From positions 62,001 through 126,000 of the forward strand of contig WLNI01000002.1 of NCBI GenBank assembly GCA_009699875.1: a stretch of DNA of 64,000 nucleotides, in the 5' to 3' direction. The notes below the pieces were generated by a model. It did no database searches, had not been told where the DNA came from, and saw nothing but the letters and a program-made list of their open reading frames with translations. Source of the DNA: Actinomycetota bacterium. Lineage in GTDB: Bacteria; Actinomycetota; Acidimicrobiia; Acidimicrobiales; RAAP-2. Both the position numbers and the translations under genes were made by a program. Numbering within the stretch: position 1 is the first letter of the stretch; each line of letters starts with the position of its first letter. Positions 28,893 through 36,435 of this stretch are shown piece after piece.

Positions 28893-29405
28893 ATGAGCAT
28901 CCATGACAGGCCATTTGGCCGATACTTCGAAGATTTTGAAATCGGTGACGTCTACAAGCACTGGCCAGGAAAAACCATTACCGAATTCGATGATCATCTC
29001 TTCTGCATGCTGACGATGAACCATCATCCGCTTCATTCTGATGCATGGTTTGCAGAAACACAGTCAGTTCAAAAGAAAAATGTTGTTGTTGGCAACTTGG
29101 TCTACTCACTCATCCTCGGGATGAGTGTCCCCGACGTGTCCGGAGCGGCGATCGCAAACTTGGAGATTGAAACCTTGGTCCACAAGAACCCGACGTTTCA
29201 CGGGGACACTCTCTATGCCGAAACTCGAGTGCTTGATAAGAAGGCATCAACATCGAAAGATGATCGAGGTGTCGTTACCGTTGAGTCGAAGGGATTCAAT
29301 CAAGACGGTTTAGAGGTGTGCTACTTCCGTCGACGAGTTCTCGTCTGGAAATCTGGATCGGCCCCGCAACGACTTCGCCCCTATGACGACGGCGCCTGGG
29401 ACTGA
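28893..29405 (+). CDS. MaoC-like hotdog dehydratase
   Basis: A 170-residue MaoC protein. RYFEDFEIGDVYKHWPGKTITEFD is the usual N-terminal part, and NHHPLHSDAWFAE holds the hydratase motif D/N-x4-H. GNLVYSLILGMSV and the pattern KNPTFHGDTLYAETRVLDKK complete the fold. It should add or remove water on an enoyl-CoA. In mycobacteria a protein of this size lies beside a CitE-like lyase (the Rv2498c-Rv2499c pair). Here the lyase-like gene is 4 kb upstream, so a functional pairing is only a suggestion. The gene overlaps mutY by 23 bases. Confidence 0.88.
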   Translation: MSIHDRPFGRYFEDFEIGDVYKHWPGKTITEFDDHLFCMLTMNHHPLHSDAWFAETQSVQKKNVVVGNLVYSLILGMSVPDVSGAAIANLEIETLVHKNPTFHGDTLYAETRVLDKKASTSKDDRGVVTVESKGFNQDGLEVCYFRRRVLVWKSGSAPQRLRPYDDGAWD

Positions 29406-30276
29406 ACTTTCACGAGCAGTACTGAACCGCTGGAGAACCCGGCTGGCCAAGCAACTCGGTGTAGAACGAGATCTCCCCTGGAGGCGGACTCGGGACCCCT
29501 GGGAAGTTCTTGTTGCCGAAGTGATGTTGCAGCAGACGCAAGTCTCCAGAGTGATCCCGGCGTGGACACGTTTCCTCGAGCTGTTCCCAACCCCTCGAGC
29601 ATGCGCGAATGCTCCTCAGAGCGAGATTGTTCGAGCGTGGGAAGGCCTTGGCTATCACCGTCGAGCCGTGGCACTTCATGGGGCAGCTCACGAAGTCGTT
29701 GCTCGCTTTGGTGGAACGTTGCCCGACAACCTTTCTGACCTTTTGTCCCTTCCGGGCGTCGGCCCCTATAGCGCTCGAGCTGTTCTTGCCTTCGCATTTG
29801 AAGATGACGTGGCGGTCGTCGATACCAACGTGGCTCGAATTCTCTCTCGTGCGGTGGCTGGAGAACCCCTCGGGGCAAAGCGGCTCCAAGAGATCGCTGA
29901 TGCCTTGGTTCCGAAAGGGGACGGATGGGCGCATAATCAAGCGATGCTTGATTTCGGAGCACTGCAATGCACGTCGCTCCCTCGGTGCCAAGGCTGCCCA
30001 CTGCGACGATCATGTCAATGGGCAAGATCGTCGTGGGCGTTGCCAGATCCAGCACGGCGTAGTGCGGGGACCTCTCGGCCACAACCTCGTTTTGAAGGGT
30101 CAGATCGCCAGCTCCGAGGGCTTGTCCTCGGACTTGCGCGAAGAGAAAATTGTACGAAATCTGAACTTGAAGCCCTGCGAGCGAAACATGGCGAGCAGCG
30201 CATGACCAACGTTCTTGCGTCGCTTGTCGACGACGGCCTTCTTACTCGCCATCGCGAGAACTTTGTCTTGGCGTAG
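29383..30276 (+). CDS. mutY: A/G-specific adenine glycosylase MutY
   Basis: This 297-residue DNA glycosylase removes adenine mispaired with 8-oxoguanine. The catalytic glutamate lies in VAEVMLQQTQV, the helix-hairpin-helix in LPGVGPYSARAVLAFAF and the catalytic aspartate in VVDTNVARIL. The [4Fe-4S] loop reads C-x5-C-x2-C-x5-C (CTSLPRCQGCPLRRSC), one residue shorter between the first two cysteines than the usual C-x6-C. It is shorter than E. coli MutY and lacks a clear NUDIX-like C-terminal domain, as in many actinobacteria. The start overlaps maoC by 23 bases in another frame. Confidence 0.92.
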   Translation: MTTAPGTELSRAVLNRWRTRLAKQLGVERDLPWRRTRDPWEVLVAEVMLQQTQVSRVIPAWTRFLELFPTPRACANAPQSEIVRAWEGLGYHRRAVALHGAAHEVVARFGGTLPDNLSDLLSLPGVGPYSARAVLAFAFEDDVAVVDTNVARILSRAVAGEPLGAKRLQEIADALVPKGDGWAHNQAMLDFGALQCTSLPRCQGCPLRRSCQWARSSWALPDPARRSAGTSRPQPRFEGSDRQLRGLVLGLARRENCTKSELEALRAKHGEQRMTNVLASLVDDGLLTRHRENFVLA

Positions 30277-30285
30277 CCGAGTTAT

Positions 30286-31155
30286 TTAATCCTTCAAGAA
30301 GTTGAGAATTGAAGCCGCAACCTGTTCAGGCTGTTCAAGGTGGAGAAAATGGCCAGCATTTTGCACAATCTCGACCTTGGAGCCTTCGGGGAGAGAGGCG
30401 AGTGGATCGCCGATTGATTCAACACCGAAACAGCCGTCGGCTGCTCCGTGGAGATAGAAGGTCGGGACAGGGCTGGGGAGATTTAATGCATCTTGAATCT
30501 CTTGCAGCGCTGGGTCGAGCTCTTGTGGATTCAACATTGCTCGGTAATAGCCGATCGCTGCGGCCATCCTCTCCGGTTCGGCGAGTGCTGCTCTGACAAA
30601 ATCTACGTCTTGGCTGGCGTCATAGCCCGGAGACCAATCAGCCCAGAGACGAGCGATCAACTCCATGTCATTCATCGGTACAACAAAATCTGCCAAGTCG
30701 GTTTGAAAGAAAAACATGTACCAACTTCGTTTCAGCTGATCGACTTTCAGGAACGACTCAGCAACTGATGCCATTGGAGGAACAGCAAGGGCCACTAATT
30801 TTCTCCATGTCGATGGTGATGCTGCAACAGCGCCGTAGGCTGCGATGGCGCCCCAGTCGTGGCCGATGAGCACAGCGCGTTCATCGGCTCCGAGGGCTTC
30901 AGAAATCTTGATCGCATCAAGCGAGAGCGACGCAACTTGATAGTTGCCATTTGCTGGCACGTCACTCGGAGCGTACCCACGTAGAGCAGGGGCGACTGCA
31001 TGGTAACCAGCGTCGGCAAGTGGTTCGAGAAGATGTCGCCACGTGTGGTGAGAGTCAGGAAAACCATGGAGCAAGAGCGCAAGTGGTCCATCACTTGGTC
31101 CAGCCTGTTCTCCTCGAAAGGTCATTGAATTTGCGGTGATCTCAAGTGTGCTCAT
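30286..31155 (-). CDS. Alpha/beta hydrolase, epoxide hydrolase-like
   Basis: A 289-residue protein of the alpha/beta hydrolase fold. The nucleophile is an aspartate in LIGHDWGAIAAYG, as in epoxide hydrolases and haloalkane dehalogenases. The oxyanion segment is LLLHGFPDSHHTWRHLL, the later acid lies near YLHGAADGCFG, and the histidine is in NAGHFLHLEQPE. The two cap-domain tyrosines that mark epoxide hydrolases cannot be placed with certainty by eye, although IGYYRAML is a good candidate. On the minus strand TAGCGT lies 6 bases before the ATG, so the mRNA is probably leaderless. It diverges from the MBL gene at 31181. Confidence 0.85.
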   Translation of the reverse strand: MSTLEITANSMTFRGEQAGPSDGPLALLLHGFPDSHHTWRHLLEPLADAGYHAVAPALRGYAPSDVPANGNYQVASLSLDAIKISEALGADERAVLIGHDWGAIAAYGAVAASPSTWRKLVALAVPPMASVAESFLKVDQLKRSWYMFFFQTDLADFVVPMNDMELIARLWADWSPGYDASQDVDFVRAALAEPERMAAAIGYYRAMLNPQELDPALQEIQDALNLPSPVPTFYLHGAADGCFGVESIGDPLASLPEGSKVEIVQNAGHFLHLEQPEQVAASILNFLKD

Positions 31156-31161
31156 TGTCCA

Positions 31162-31167
31162 ACGCTA
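31162..31167 (-). promoter_or_regulatory. -10 box, leaderless start
   Basis: On the minus strand TAGCGT ends 6 bases before the ATG at 31155. Confidence 0.5.
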
Positions 31168-31180
31168 CCAACGTGGAGAG

Positions 31181-32065
31181 ATGGGTAACGTGGGTCTTGT
31201 GAAGGTCACCTTTTTTGGAACCCGAGGTTCGTGCCCCTGTGCAGGAGACGCATATAAAACCTTCGGAGGAAACACATCATGTGTGGCGATTGATACTGGC
31301 GAAGAGGCCCCACTGATCCTCGACGCCGGCACTGGGTTACGGGCTCTCGGGGCATTCTTGCGTCCAAAGAATTCGAAGAAGAACCCGCCGCTTCATGCTC
31401 GACTCCTCTTGACGCACTTGCATTATGACCATCTCTTGGGACTTCCCTTCTTCAGCCCCTTGGAAGATCCTGGGTCACTGGTTGAGGTGTACGGCCCTCA
31501 GCAGGGAGACGCCGAATTCGCTGCGGTCATCGACAGCGCGGTCACACCACCATTCTTCCCCGTGCAGATGAAGGAGTTTCGTGGTGAAGTTCGACTCATC
31601 GGAGTTGGTGATGAGACGTTTCAACTCGGATCAGCAACGGTGAGCGCGCGGTGGATTCCCCATAGTGGTCCGACATTGGGATTCCGCGTTGATGTAGGTG
31701 GAGCATCGCTGGCCTACGTTCCTGACCACCAAGCCCCGAGCGACGGCCACAGCATCGACGATGCAGTGCTCGAACTCTGTGCAGACGTTGACGTTTTAAT
31801 TCATGATGCTCAGTACGACAACGATGAGTTTTCAGATAAATCTGATTGGGGGCACTCAACCACTGCCTACGCCGTCCATGTCGCAGCGCAATCTCGAGCA
31901 AAATCTCTGGTCCTTTTCCATCATGATCCAAGTCATGACGATGCTTACCTCCTCAACCTCGAGTCTGAAGCAGCTTCACTGGAAGAAGCTGCGGGCTTGG
32001 AGAGCGTGATCGCTGCTCGAGAAGGAATGACGCTTCATCTCGATCACCAGCCAGGGACACTGTGA
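31181..32065 (+). CDS. MBL-fold metallohydrolase
   Basis: From ATG at 31181 the protein has 294 residues. VTFFGTRGSCPC starts the fold, and LLTHLHYDHLLGLPFF is the metal-binding H-x-H-x-D-H motif. IHDAQYDNDEF and WGHSTTAYAVHVAA supply later metal ligands. This subgroup resembles PhnP/RNase Z-type phosphodiesterases; in bacteria it is often linked with cyclic-nucleotide or response-regulator domains, none of which is present here. The ORF-track start at 31136 lies inside the divergent hydrolase gene and is rejected. The stop overlaps the next gene by 4 bases, so the pair is co-translated. Confidence 0.87.
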   Translation: MGNVGLVKVTFFGTRGSCPCAGDAYKTFGGNTSCVAIDTGEEAPLILDAGTGLRALGAFLRPKNSKKNPPLHARLLLTHLHYDHLLGLPFFSPLEDPGSLVEVYGPQQGDAEFAAVIDSAVTPPFFPVQMKEFRGEVRLIGVGDETFQLGSATVSARWIPHSGPTLGFRVDVGGASLAYVPDHQAPSDGHSIDDAVLELCADVDVLIHDAQYDNDEFSDKSDWGHSTTAYAVHVAAQSRAKSLVLFHHDPSHDDAYLLNLESEAASLEEAAGLESVIAAREGMTLHLDHQPGTL

Positions 32066-32541
32066 GTAATCCTTTCGATCAGGCACGATTTCGAGAAGCT
32101 CTCGGCCATTTCGCTACTGGCGTCACCATCGTGACGGCTATGGAGGAAGAAGGTCCCGTCGGCTTTACTTGCCAAGCCTTCAGCGCACTCTCTCTCGACC
32201 CACCCCTTGTAGTGCTCGCTCCGGCAAAAAGTTCGACAAGCTGGCCAAAGATTGCGCAAGCAGGAGCGTTTTGTGTGAATATTTTGAGCTCACATCAAGA
32301 AGCGCTCTGCCGAGCATTCGCTGCGTCTGGGAGAGACAAGTTCGAGGGTGTGGGATGGTCTGTTGCGAGTTCAGGTGCACCCGTGCTCGACGGCGCACTT
32401 GCATTCGTTGACTGTGAGCTGGAAGTAGCCCATGACGCTGGCGATCATGAACTTGTGGTTGGAAGGGTCATTGATTTAGGTATAGGAGAAGGGACGCCAC
32501 TGCTCTACTACCGCAGTGGTTTTGGAAGCTTCGCAATCTAG
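32062..32541 (+). CDS. Flavin reductase-like FMN-binding protein
   Basis: A 159-residue split-barrel flavin-binding protein of the HpaC/flavin reductase family. FREALGHFATGVTIVTAM and GFTCQAFSALSLDPPLVVLAPAKSSTSWPKI are the family core that binds FMN. AFCVNILSSHQEALCRAFA and LAFVDCELEVAHDAGDHELVVGRV follow. Such proteins reduce flavin with NAD(P)H for a partner monooxygenase. No oxygenase is next to it. The GTG start overlaps the MBL stop by 4 bases. Confidence 0.88.
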   Translation: MSNPFDQARFREALGHFATGVTIVTAMEEEGPVGFTCQAFSALSLDPPLVVLAPAKSSTSWPKIAQAGAFCVNILSSHQEALCRAFAASGRDKFEGVGWSVASSGAPVLDGALAFVDCELEVAHDAGDHELVVGRVIDLGIGEGTPLLYYRSGFGSFAI

Positions 32542-32568
32542 GAAGATTTAGCAGTAGCCTCAGAATCT

Positions 32569-33120
32569 ATGGCACCTAAGAATCACCCAACCCCCATCGA
32601 AGGCGTCGCCCTTCTCGAACCTCAAGTCCACGGCGATGATCGAGGCCGCTTTATTGAGACCTACCGCCGAGAATGGCTTCCACAAGGTCGAGAGATGATT
32701 CAAGGGAACCGATCCGAGAAGTCAGCTGGCTCGCTCGTCGGGCTCCACTACCACCTCCATCAGGCGGACTACTGGTACGTACTTAGAGGGACGGCCCGTG
32801 TGGTCCTTGCGGATCTTCGAGTCGGATCGCCGAGCGAGATGAAGACATTCGTTGTCGACCTTGATGGGGACAACGAACGCGGTCTCTTCATTCCACCAGG
32901 GGTTGCCCATGGCTTTGCAGCGCTTAGCGATATGTTGCTGTGGTACTTGGTCGATGGCTACTACAACCCCGCTGACGAACTCGGTGTCGCCTATAACGAC
33001 CCAGCCTTGAACATCGACTGGGGGATAGAAGGACCTGTTGTCTCTCCACGGGATCAGACGAACCCAACGGTGGCAGAAATCCCAGAAGGCGTGCGCCCGA
33101 CATGGGGTCTGCGAACGTAA
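32569..33120 (+). CDS. dTDP-4-dehydrorhamnose 3,5-epimerase-like cupin (RmlC family)
   Basis: A 183-residue RmlC-type cupin. HGDDRGRFIETYRREWL and the catalytic-histidine region SLVGLHYHLHQADYW are visible, followed by LADLRVGSPSEMKTFVVDL and FIPPGVAHGFAALSD. GVAYNDPALNIDWGI holds the usual family tyrosine/proline segment. In RmlC the enzyme epimerises a dTDP-keto sugar in rhamnose synthesis. No other rml gene is in the window, and the H-x-L-H segment differs from the usual H-Y-Q, so another dTDP-sugar is possible. The ATG follows a weak ribosome binding site. Confidence 0.82.
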   Translation: MAPKNHPTPIEGVALLEPQVHGDDRGRFIETYRREWLPQGREMIQGNRSEKSAGSLVGLHYHLHQADYWYVLRGTARVVLADLRVGSPSEMKTFVVDLDGDNERGLFIPPGVAHGFAALSDMLLWYLVDGYYNPADELGVAYNDPALNIDWGIEGPVVSPRDQTNPTVAEIPEGVRPTWGLRT

Positions 33121-33169
33121 ATCCGCATATGGCGTGCCTGATCGCCCGTAATCGGGTTGAATAGGGGTC

Positions 33170-34138
33170 GTGCGCACCTTCTTAGGACTCGTCATCCTCA
33201 TTGTCGTGATCCTCATTGTGGTCGTCCTTCTTTGGCGTCGCCGCACGAAAGACGAGATTCACTCGATTGACCGCTACAAGAATGCGCTCGAGACGCTCCA
33301 AGAGATGAGGGGAGATACCGGCTCGACGAGTGTCCGCGTCCTTGACGAACAAGAAGCCCGTTCACTGCGACAACCACATGCGCCCAACATGATTCGCTCC
33401 AGTGACCGTGAGCGCCTTCCCGCATCTGGGCATCTTCGAGATGGTGAAGATGGTTTTGTCTTCGATGATGCAAATCCAGAAAGCCATGCGATTCGAGACC
33501 ATGAACATGCGCGTGGCCACGACAGCTCAGAGTGGGCAATTTCAAGAATGCAGAGTCGTCCTCCATTTCAGAATCGCCAGTGGTTGGTAGTTGGAGTTGC
33601 AACAGCGGTGATCTTGATACTTCTCATCGTTGGCACTCTCATCGGAAGCTCTTCAACGTCGTCGAATAGTGCGACGACGACGTCTAGCTCTGCTCCAAAG
33701 ACGTCAACAACAACTACTCCAAAGACCTCGCCAACAACACCACCGTCTGCCTATGTTCCACAAGCCGGGGCGACGGCCAATGCGGCGACCTACGTGGCGC
33801 CGAGTTCTCGCTATGTATTGGTGTTGACCGCGACGGGAGACTGTTGGACGACGGCCGTGACTTCCCCGGGGAATGCGCAACTCTTTGTCGGGACGATTTC
33901 TCCCGGAACTCCCCAGCGGATCTCGGTCACAGGCGGCGCACAGGTCTCTCTTGGCGCCCCTGGGAATATCACGATCACGCTAAATGGGCTCCCTGTGACG
34001 TTTCCGAGCGGCTTCCAAACCCCACTTGTGTTGACCTTTCAACCGGCCACGCCACCGACGACGACAACGACGGTGACGCCCTCGGTGACGACAACAACGG
34101 TCGCTCCCACCACAACGTCAACGACACAGAAGCCTTAA
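33170..34138 (+). CDS. Membrane protein with RodZ-like C-terminal (DUF4115-type) domain
   Basis: A 322-residue protein with an N-terminal span (FLGLVILIVVILIVVVLLW), a charged cytoplasmic stretch of about 115 residues and a second span (WLVVGVATAVILILLIVGTLI). A Ser/Thr/Pro-rich linker, a beta-rich domain and a second Thr-rich tail follow. The domain SSRYVLVLTATGDCWTTAV to SLGAPGNITITLNGLPV resembles the RodZ C-terminal domain, where a tryptophan and the glycine-rich strand pattern recur. It lacks the RodZ helix-turn-helix. A role in the cell envelope is likely but not shown. Its stop overlaps the convergent peptidase gene by 4 bases. Confidence 0.75.
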   Translation: MRTFLGLVILIVVILIVVVLLWRRRTKDEIHSIDRYKNALETLQEMRGDTGSTSVRVLDEQEARSLRQPHAPNMIRSSDRERLPASGHLRDGEDGFVFDDANPESHAIRDHEHARGHDSSEWAISRMQSRPPFQNRQWLVVGVATAVILILLIVGTLIGSSSTSSNSATTTSSSAPKTSTTTTPKTSPTTPPSAYVPQAGATANAATYVAPSSRYVLVLTATGDCWTTAVTSPGNAQLFVGTISPGTPQRISVTGGAQVSLGAPGNITITLNGLPVTFPSGFQTPLVLTFQPATPPTTTTTVTPSVTTTTVAPTTTSTTQKP

Positions 34139-36315
34139 GCAGTGGCGACCTCAAGTTGTTCGAGCAACCAGGACAGAACGTAAGCTTCGTCTTTCCACGA
34201 GTCGTATCGCCCTGAAGGCCCACCGTGGCCCGCCCCCATCTCTGTGCGCAAGAGGACAGGATTCTCAATATTCAATGAGCGAAGCCGAGCGACGAACTTT
34301 GCGGGTTCCCAGTAGCCGACACGCGTATCGTTGAGCCCAGCGGTGATGAGTAAGGGGGGGTATCGATGCGGTGATCCATCTGGATTTTTGCCGACGATAT
34401 TTTCATAGGGAGAATAGGATCGAATCGTTTGGTAGGCCTCTTCGTCGTCGCTCGGGTTCCCCCACTCTTCATACTCCCCAACTGTTAAGGGAAGAGAAGG
34501 ATCCAACATTGAGTTGAGGGCATCGACAAAGGGGACTTCTGCCAGCAAGGCGCAGAAGCGATCAGGTCCTCGGTTCGCCACTGCGCCCACCAGAAGGCCA
34601 CCGGCAGAACCCCCTCGAGCAGCAAGTTGATCTGGAGTGGTGACCCCACGTTCGATCAGATGATCAGCAGCGGCAATGAAGTCGTCAAAGGTATTTGTCT
34701 TCTGCGAGAGTCGACCCTGGTCATACCAGTGGCGCCCGAGTTCGCCCCCTCCTCGAATGTGAGCAATAACGAAGACGACGCCTCGCTCAAGCAAACTCAT
34801 CCGAGCTGTTGAGAAAGAAGGATCGATTGAAATTTCATAACTGCCATAGCCATAGAGAAGACATGGTGCAGGGGTAAGAGGAGCGTCGCCTGGGACTCCC
34901 TCTGGTCCAAGAAGGGAACGCAGGTGAACGATCGAAAGTGGAATCTTGGCTCCGTCGGCCCCAGTCGCCCAGGAGCGATAGGTCACGTAGTCATTCGGGT
35001 TATACCCTCCTGGAATTTCTTGTTGTTTGAGAATGGTGACCTCTTTGCTTGCAAGTGAGATCTGAGAAACAGTGTGGGGCATGACGAGAGAGTCTTGGCA
35101 GATGCGCAAGACCTCGGTATCGTTTTCTGCGTTTTGGCCAATCCATGTTGTTTGGGGTTGCTCATCAGCAACAATGACCCAGCTCTTCTCGGTGAGATCA
35201 TCTCCAAGGAATTGGCGATCATCTGTGAAAGGAATGATTCGAAGTTGCGTCTCGGCATTTTCTCGTTCTGAGAGCACGAGAAAGGTCGCAAACGTATCAA
35301 TGCCCTCAAGGCGGACTTTTGGACGATGCGCAATGACAGTCTTCCAATCGGGAGCACCCTGGGAATGGGGGCTTGCGTCAAGGCGAAAATCTTCTGCACC
35401 ATCTTGGTTGGTAAGGCGTAACCACCATTGTTCTCCTTGTTTGGTGGTGAGGTGCTCAACACTGTGCTCAACCCCATTGATCCGAGGGCAGAGGATCTCA
35501 AGATCAGCCTCTGGATTATCGGCCGCCAGAAAATAGGTCTCAGTTGTCGTTGACGAGCTGCTGGTGACGACCAGGACTTGTTCGTCTCGAGTACGACCAA
35601 GACCAATGTTGAATCGTGCGTCTGGCTCTTCGAGCACCAAGACATCAGTGTCAGGGTCCGTTCCTATTCGATGACGCCACAGTTGAAAAGGTCGCCATGC
35701 TTCATCGATTCGAGTGTAAAAAACAGTTGCTGAATCATTTGACCAGGCAAAGCCATAGGCAACGTCTCGAATAACTTCTGGTGGGTTCTCTTGACCGTCG
35801 AGGCGGCGGAAGGTCAGTTCGTGGCGCTCGTTTCCGACAGTATCAACTGCAATTGCCAAGACCATATGGTCAGGACTCGTCGAGACGATGCCGACAGAGT
35901 AGAAGTCGTGGCCCTCTGCTCCAATGTTCTCATCAAAGAGAATCTCTTCCTGTTGTGTTGCCTCAATGACGAGCGGGGGAATGCTTTCATTCTCGAATGG
36001 CCGACGACAAAAGATTGGATAATTCAGATCTTCAACTGTCCGCGAGTAGTACCAGTAGGGACCGCGCCGCACAGGAACCGACATATCGGTCTCGACAATC
36101 CGAGACTTAATTTCGTTGAAGAGTCCACTTCGTAGCGGTGCCAGATGCGCCAAGGACTCCTCGGTGAAGGCATTCTCTGCAGCGATATAGGCAATGACAT
36201 CGGGATTGTCACGTTCTCGTAGCCACGAGAACTCATCGACTCGAGTATCGCCGTGCATCGTTGTCGAGACCGGGAGCGATTGAGCAAGAGGAGGGGTGAG
36301 GGGTGAGGGGTTCAT
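34135..36315 (-). CDS. Prolyl oligopeptidase family protease (oligopeptidase B-like)
   Basis: A 726-residue S9A serine peptidase. The N-terminal 400 residues form the beta-propeller that excludes large substrates. The catalytic triad is visible in the C-terminal hydrolase: serine in ARGGSAGGLLVGAV, aspartate in ITAGLNDTRVGYWEP and histidine in EMGAGHGGPSGRYD. VIAHIRGGGELGRHWYDQGRL is typical of oligopeptidase B (PtrB), which cuts short peptides after basic residues. No signal peptide is present, so it is probably cytoplasmic. It diverges from sufB across 120 bases. Confidence 0.93.
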   Translation of the reverse strand: MNPSPLTPPLAQSLPVSTTMHGDTRVDEFSWLRERDNPDVIAYIAAENAFTEESLAHLAPLRSGLFNEIKSRIVETDMSVPVRRGPYWYYSRTVEDLNYPIFCRRPFENESIPPLVIEATQQEEILFDENIGAEGHDFYSVGIVSTSPDHMVLAIAVDTVGNERHELTFRRLDGQENPPEVIRDVAYGFAWSNDSATVFYTRIDEAWRPFQLWRHRIGTDPDTDVLVLEEPDARFNIGLGRTRDEQVLVVTSSSSTTTETYFLAADNPEADLEILCPRINGVEHSVEHLTTKQGEQWWLRLTNQDGAEDFRLDASPHSQGAPDWKTVIAHRPKVRLEGIDTFATFLVLSERENAETQLRIIPFTDDRQFLGDDLTEKSWVIVADEQPQTTWIGQNAENDTEVLRICQDSLVMPHTVSQISLASKEVTILKQQEIPGGYNPNDYVTYRSWATGADGAKIPLSIVHLRSLLGPEGVPGDAPLTPAPCLLYGYGSYEISIDPSFSTARMSLLERGVVFVIAHIRGGGELGRHWYDQGRLSQKTNTFDDFIAAADHLIERGVTTPDQLAARGGSAGGLLVGAVANRGPDRFCALLAEVPFVDALNSMLDPSLPLTVGEYEEWGNPSDDEEAYQTIRSYSPYENIVGKNPDGSPHRYPPLLITAGLNDTRVGYWEPAKFVARLRSLNIENPVLLRTEMGAGHGGPSGRYDSWKDEAYVLSWLLEQLEVATA

Positions 36316-36374
36316 CTCGACTCAGCCTGCCAGGCTCAAAGAGGGAGGGGTGCCACGAGTGCGTGGGGAGTTGT

Positions 36375-36380
36375 TACTAT
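36375..36380 (+). promoter_or_regulatory. Probable -10 box of sufB
   Basis: TACTAT lies 56 bases before the sufB start, giving a leader of about 50 nt that ends in the ribosome binding site AGGAGG. No clear -35 or Rrf2/SufR-type operator could be identified by eye. Confidence 0.4.
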
Positions 36381-36435
36381 GTCCATAGGAGTAATTATGC
36401 CTTCGTTCCTGGGGGCTGTAACTTCAGGAGGATAG

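Noticed and set aside
29381-30082. Minus-strand ORFs of 193 and 233 residues opposite mutY
   Set aside because: Antisense shadows of mutY with low-complexity composition.
34983-35645. 220-residue minus-strand ORF inside the oligopeptidase gene
   Set aside because: Same strand but shifted frame relative to the peptidase; the peptidase frame has the catalytic triad and is continuous.
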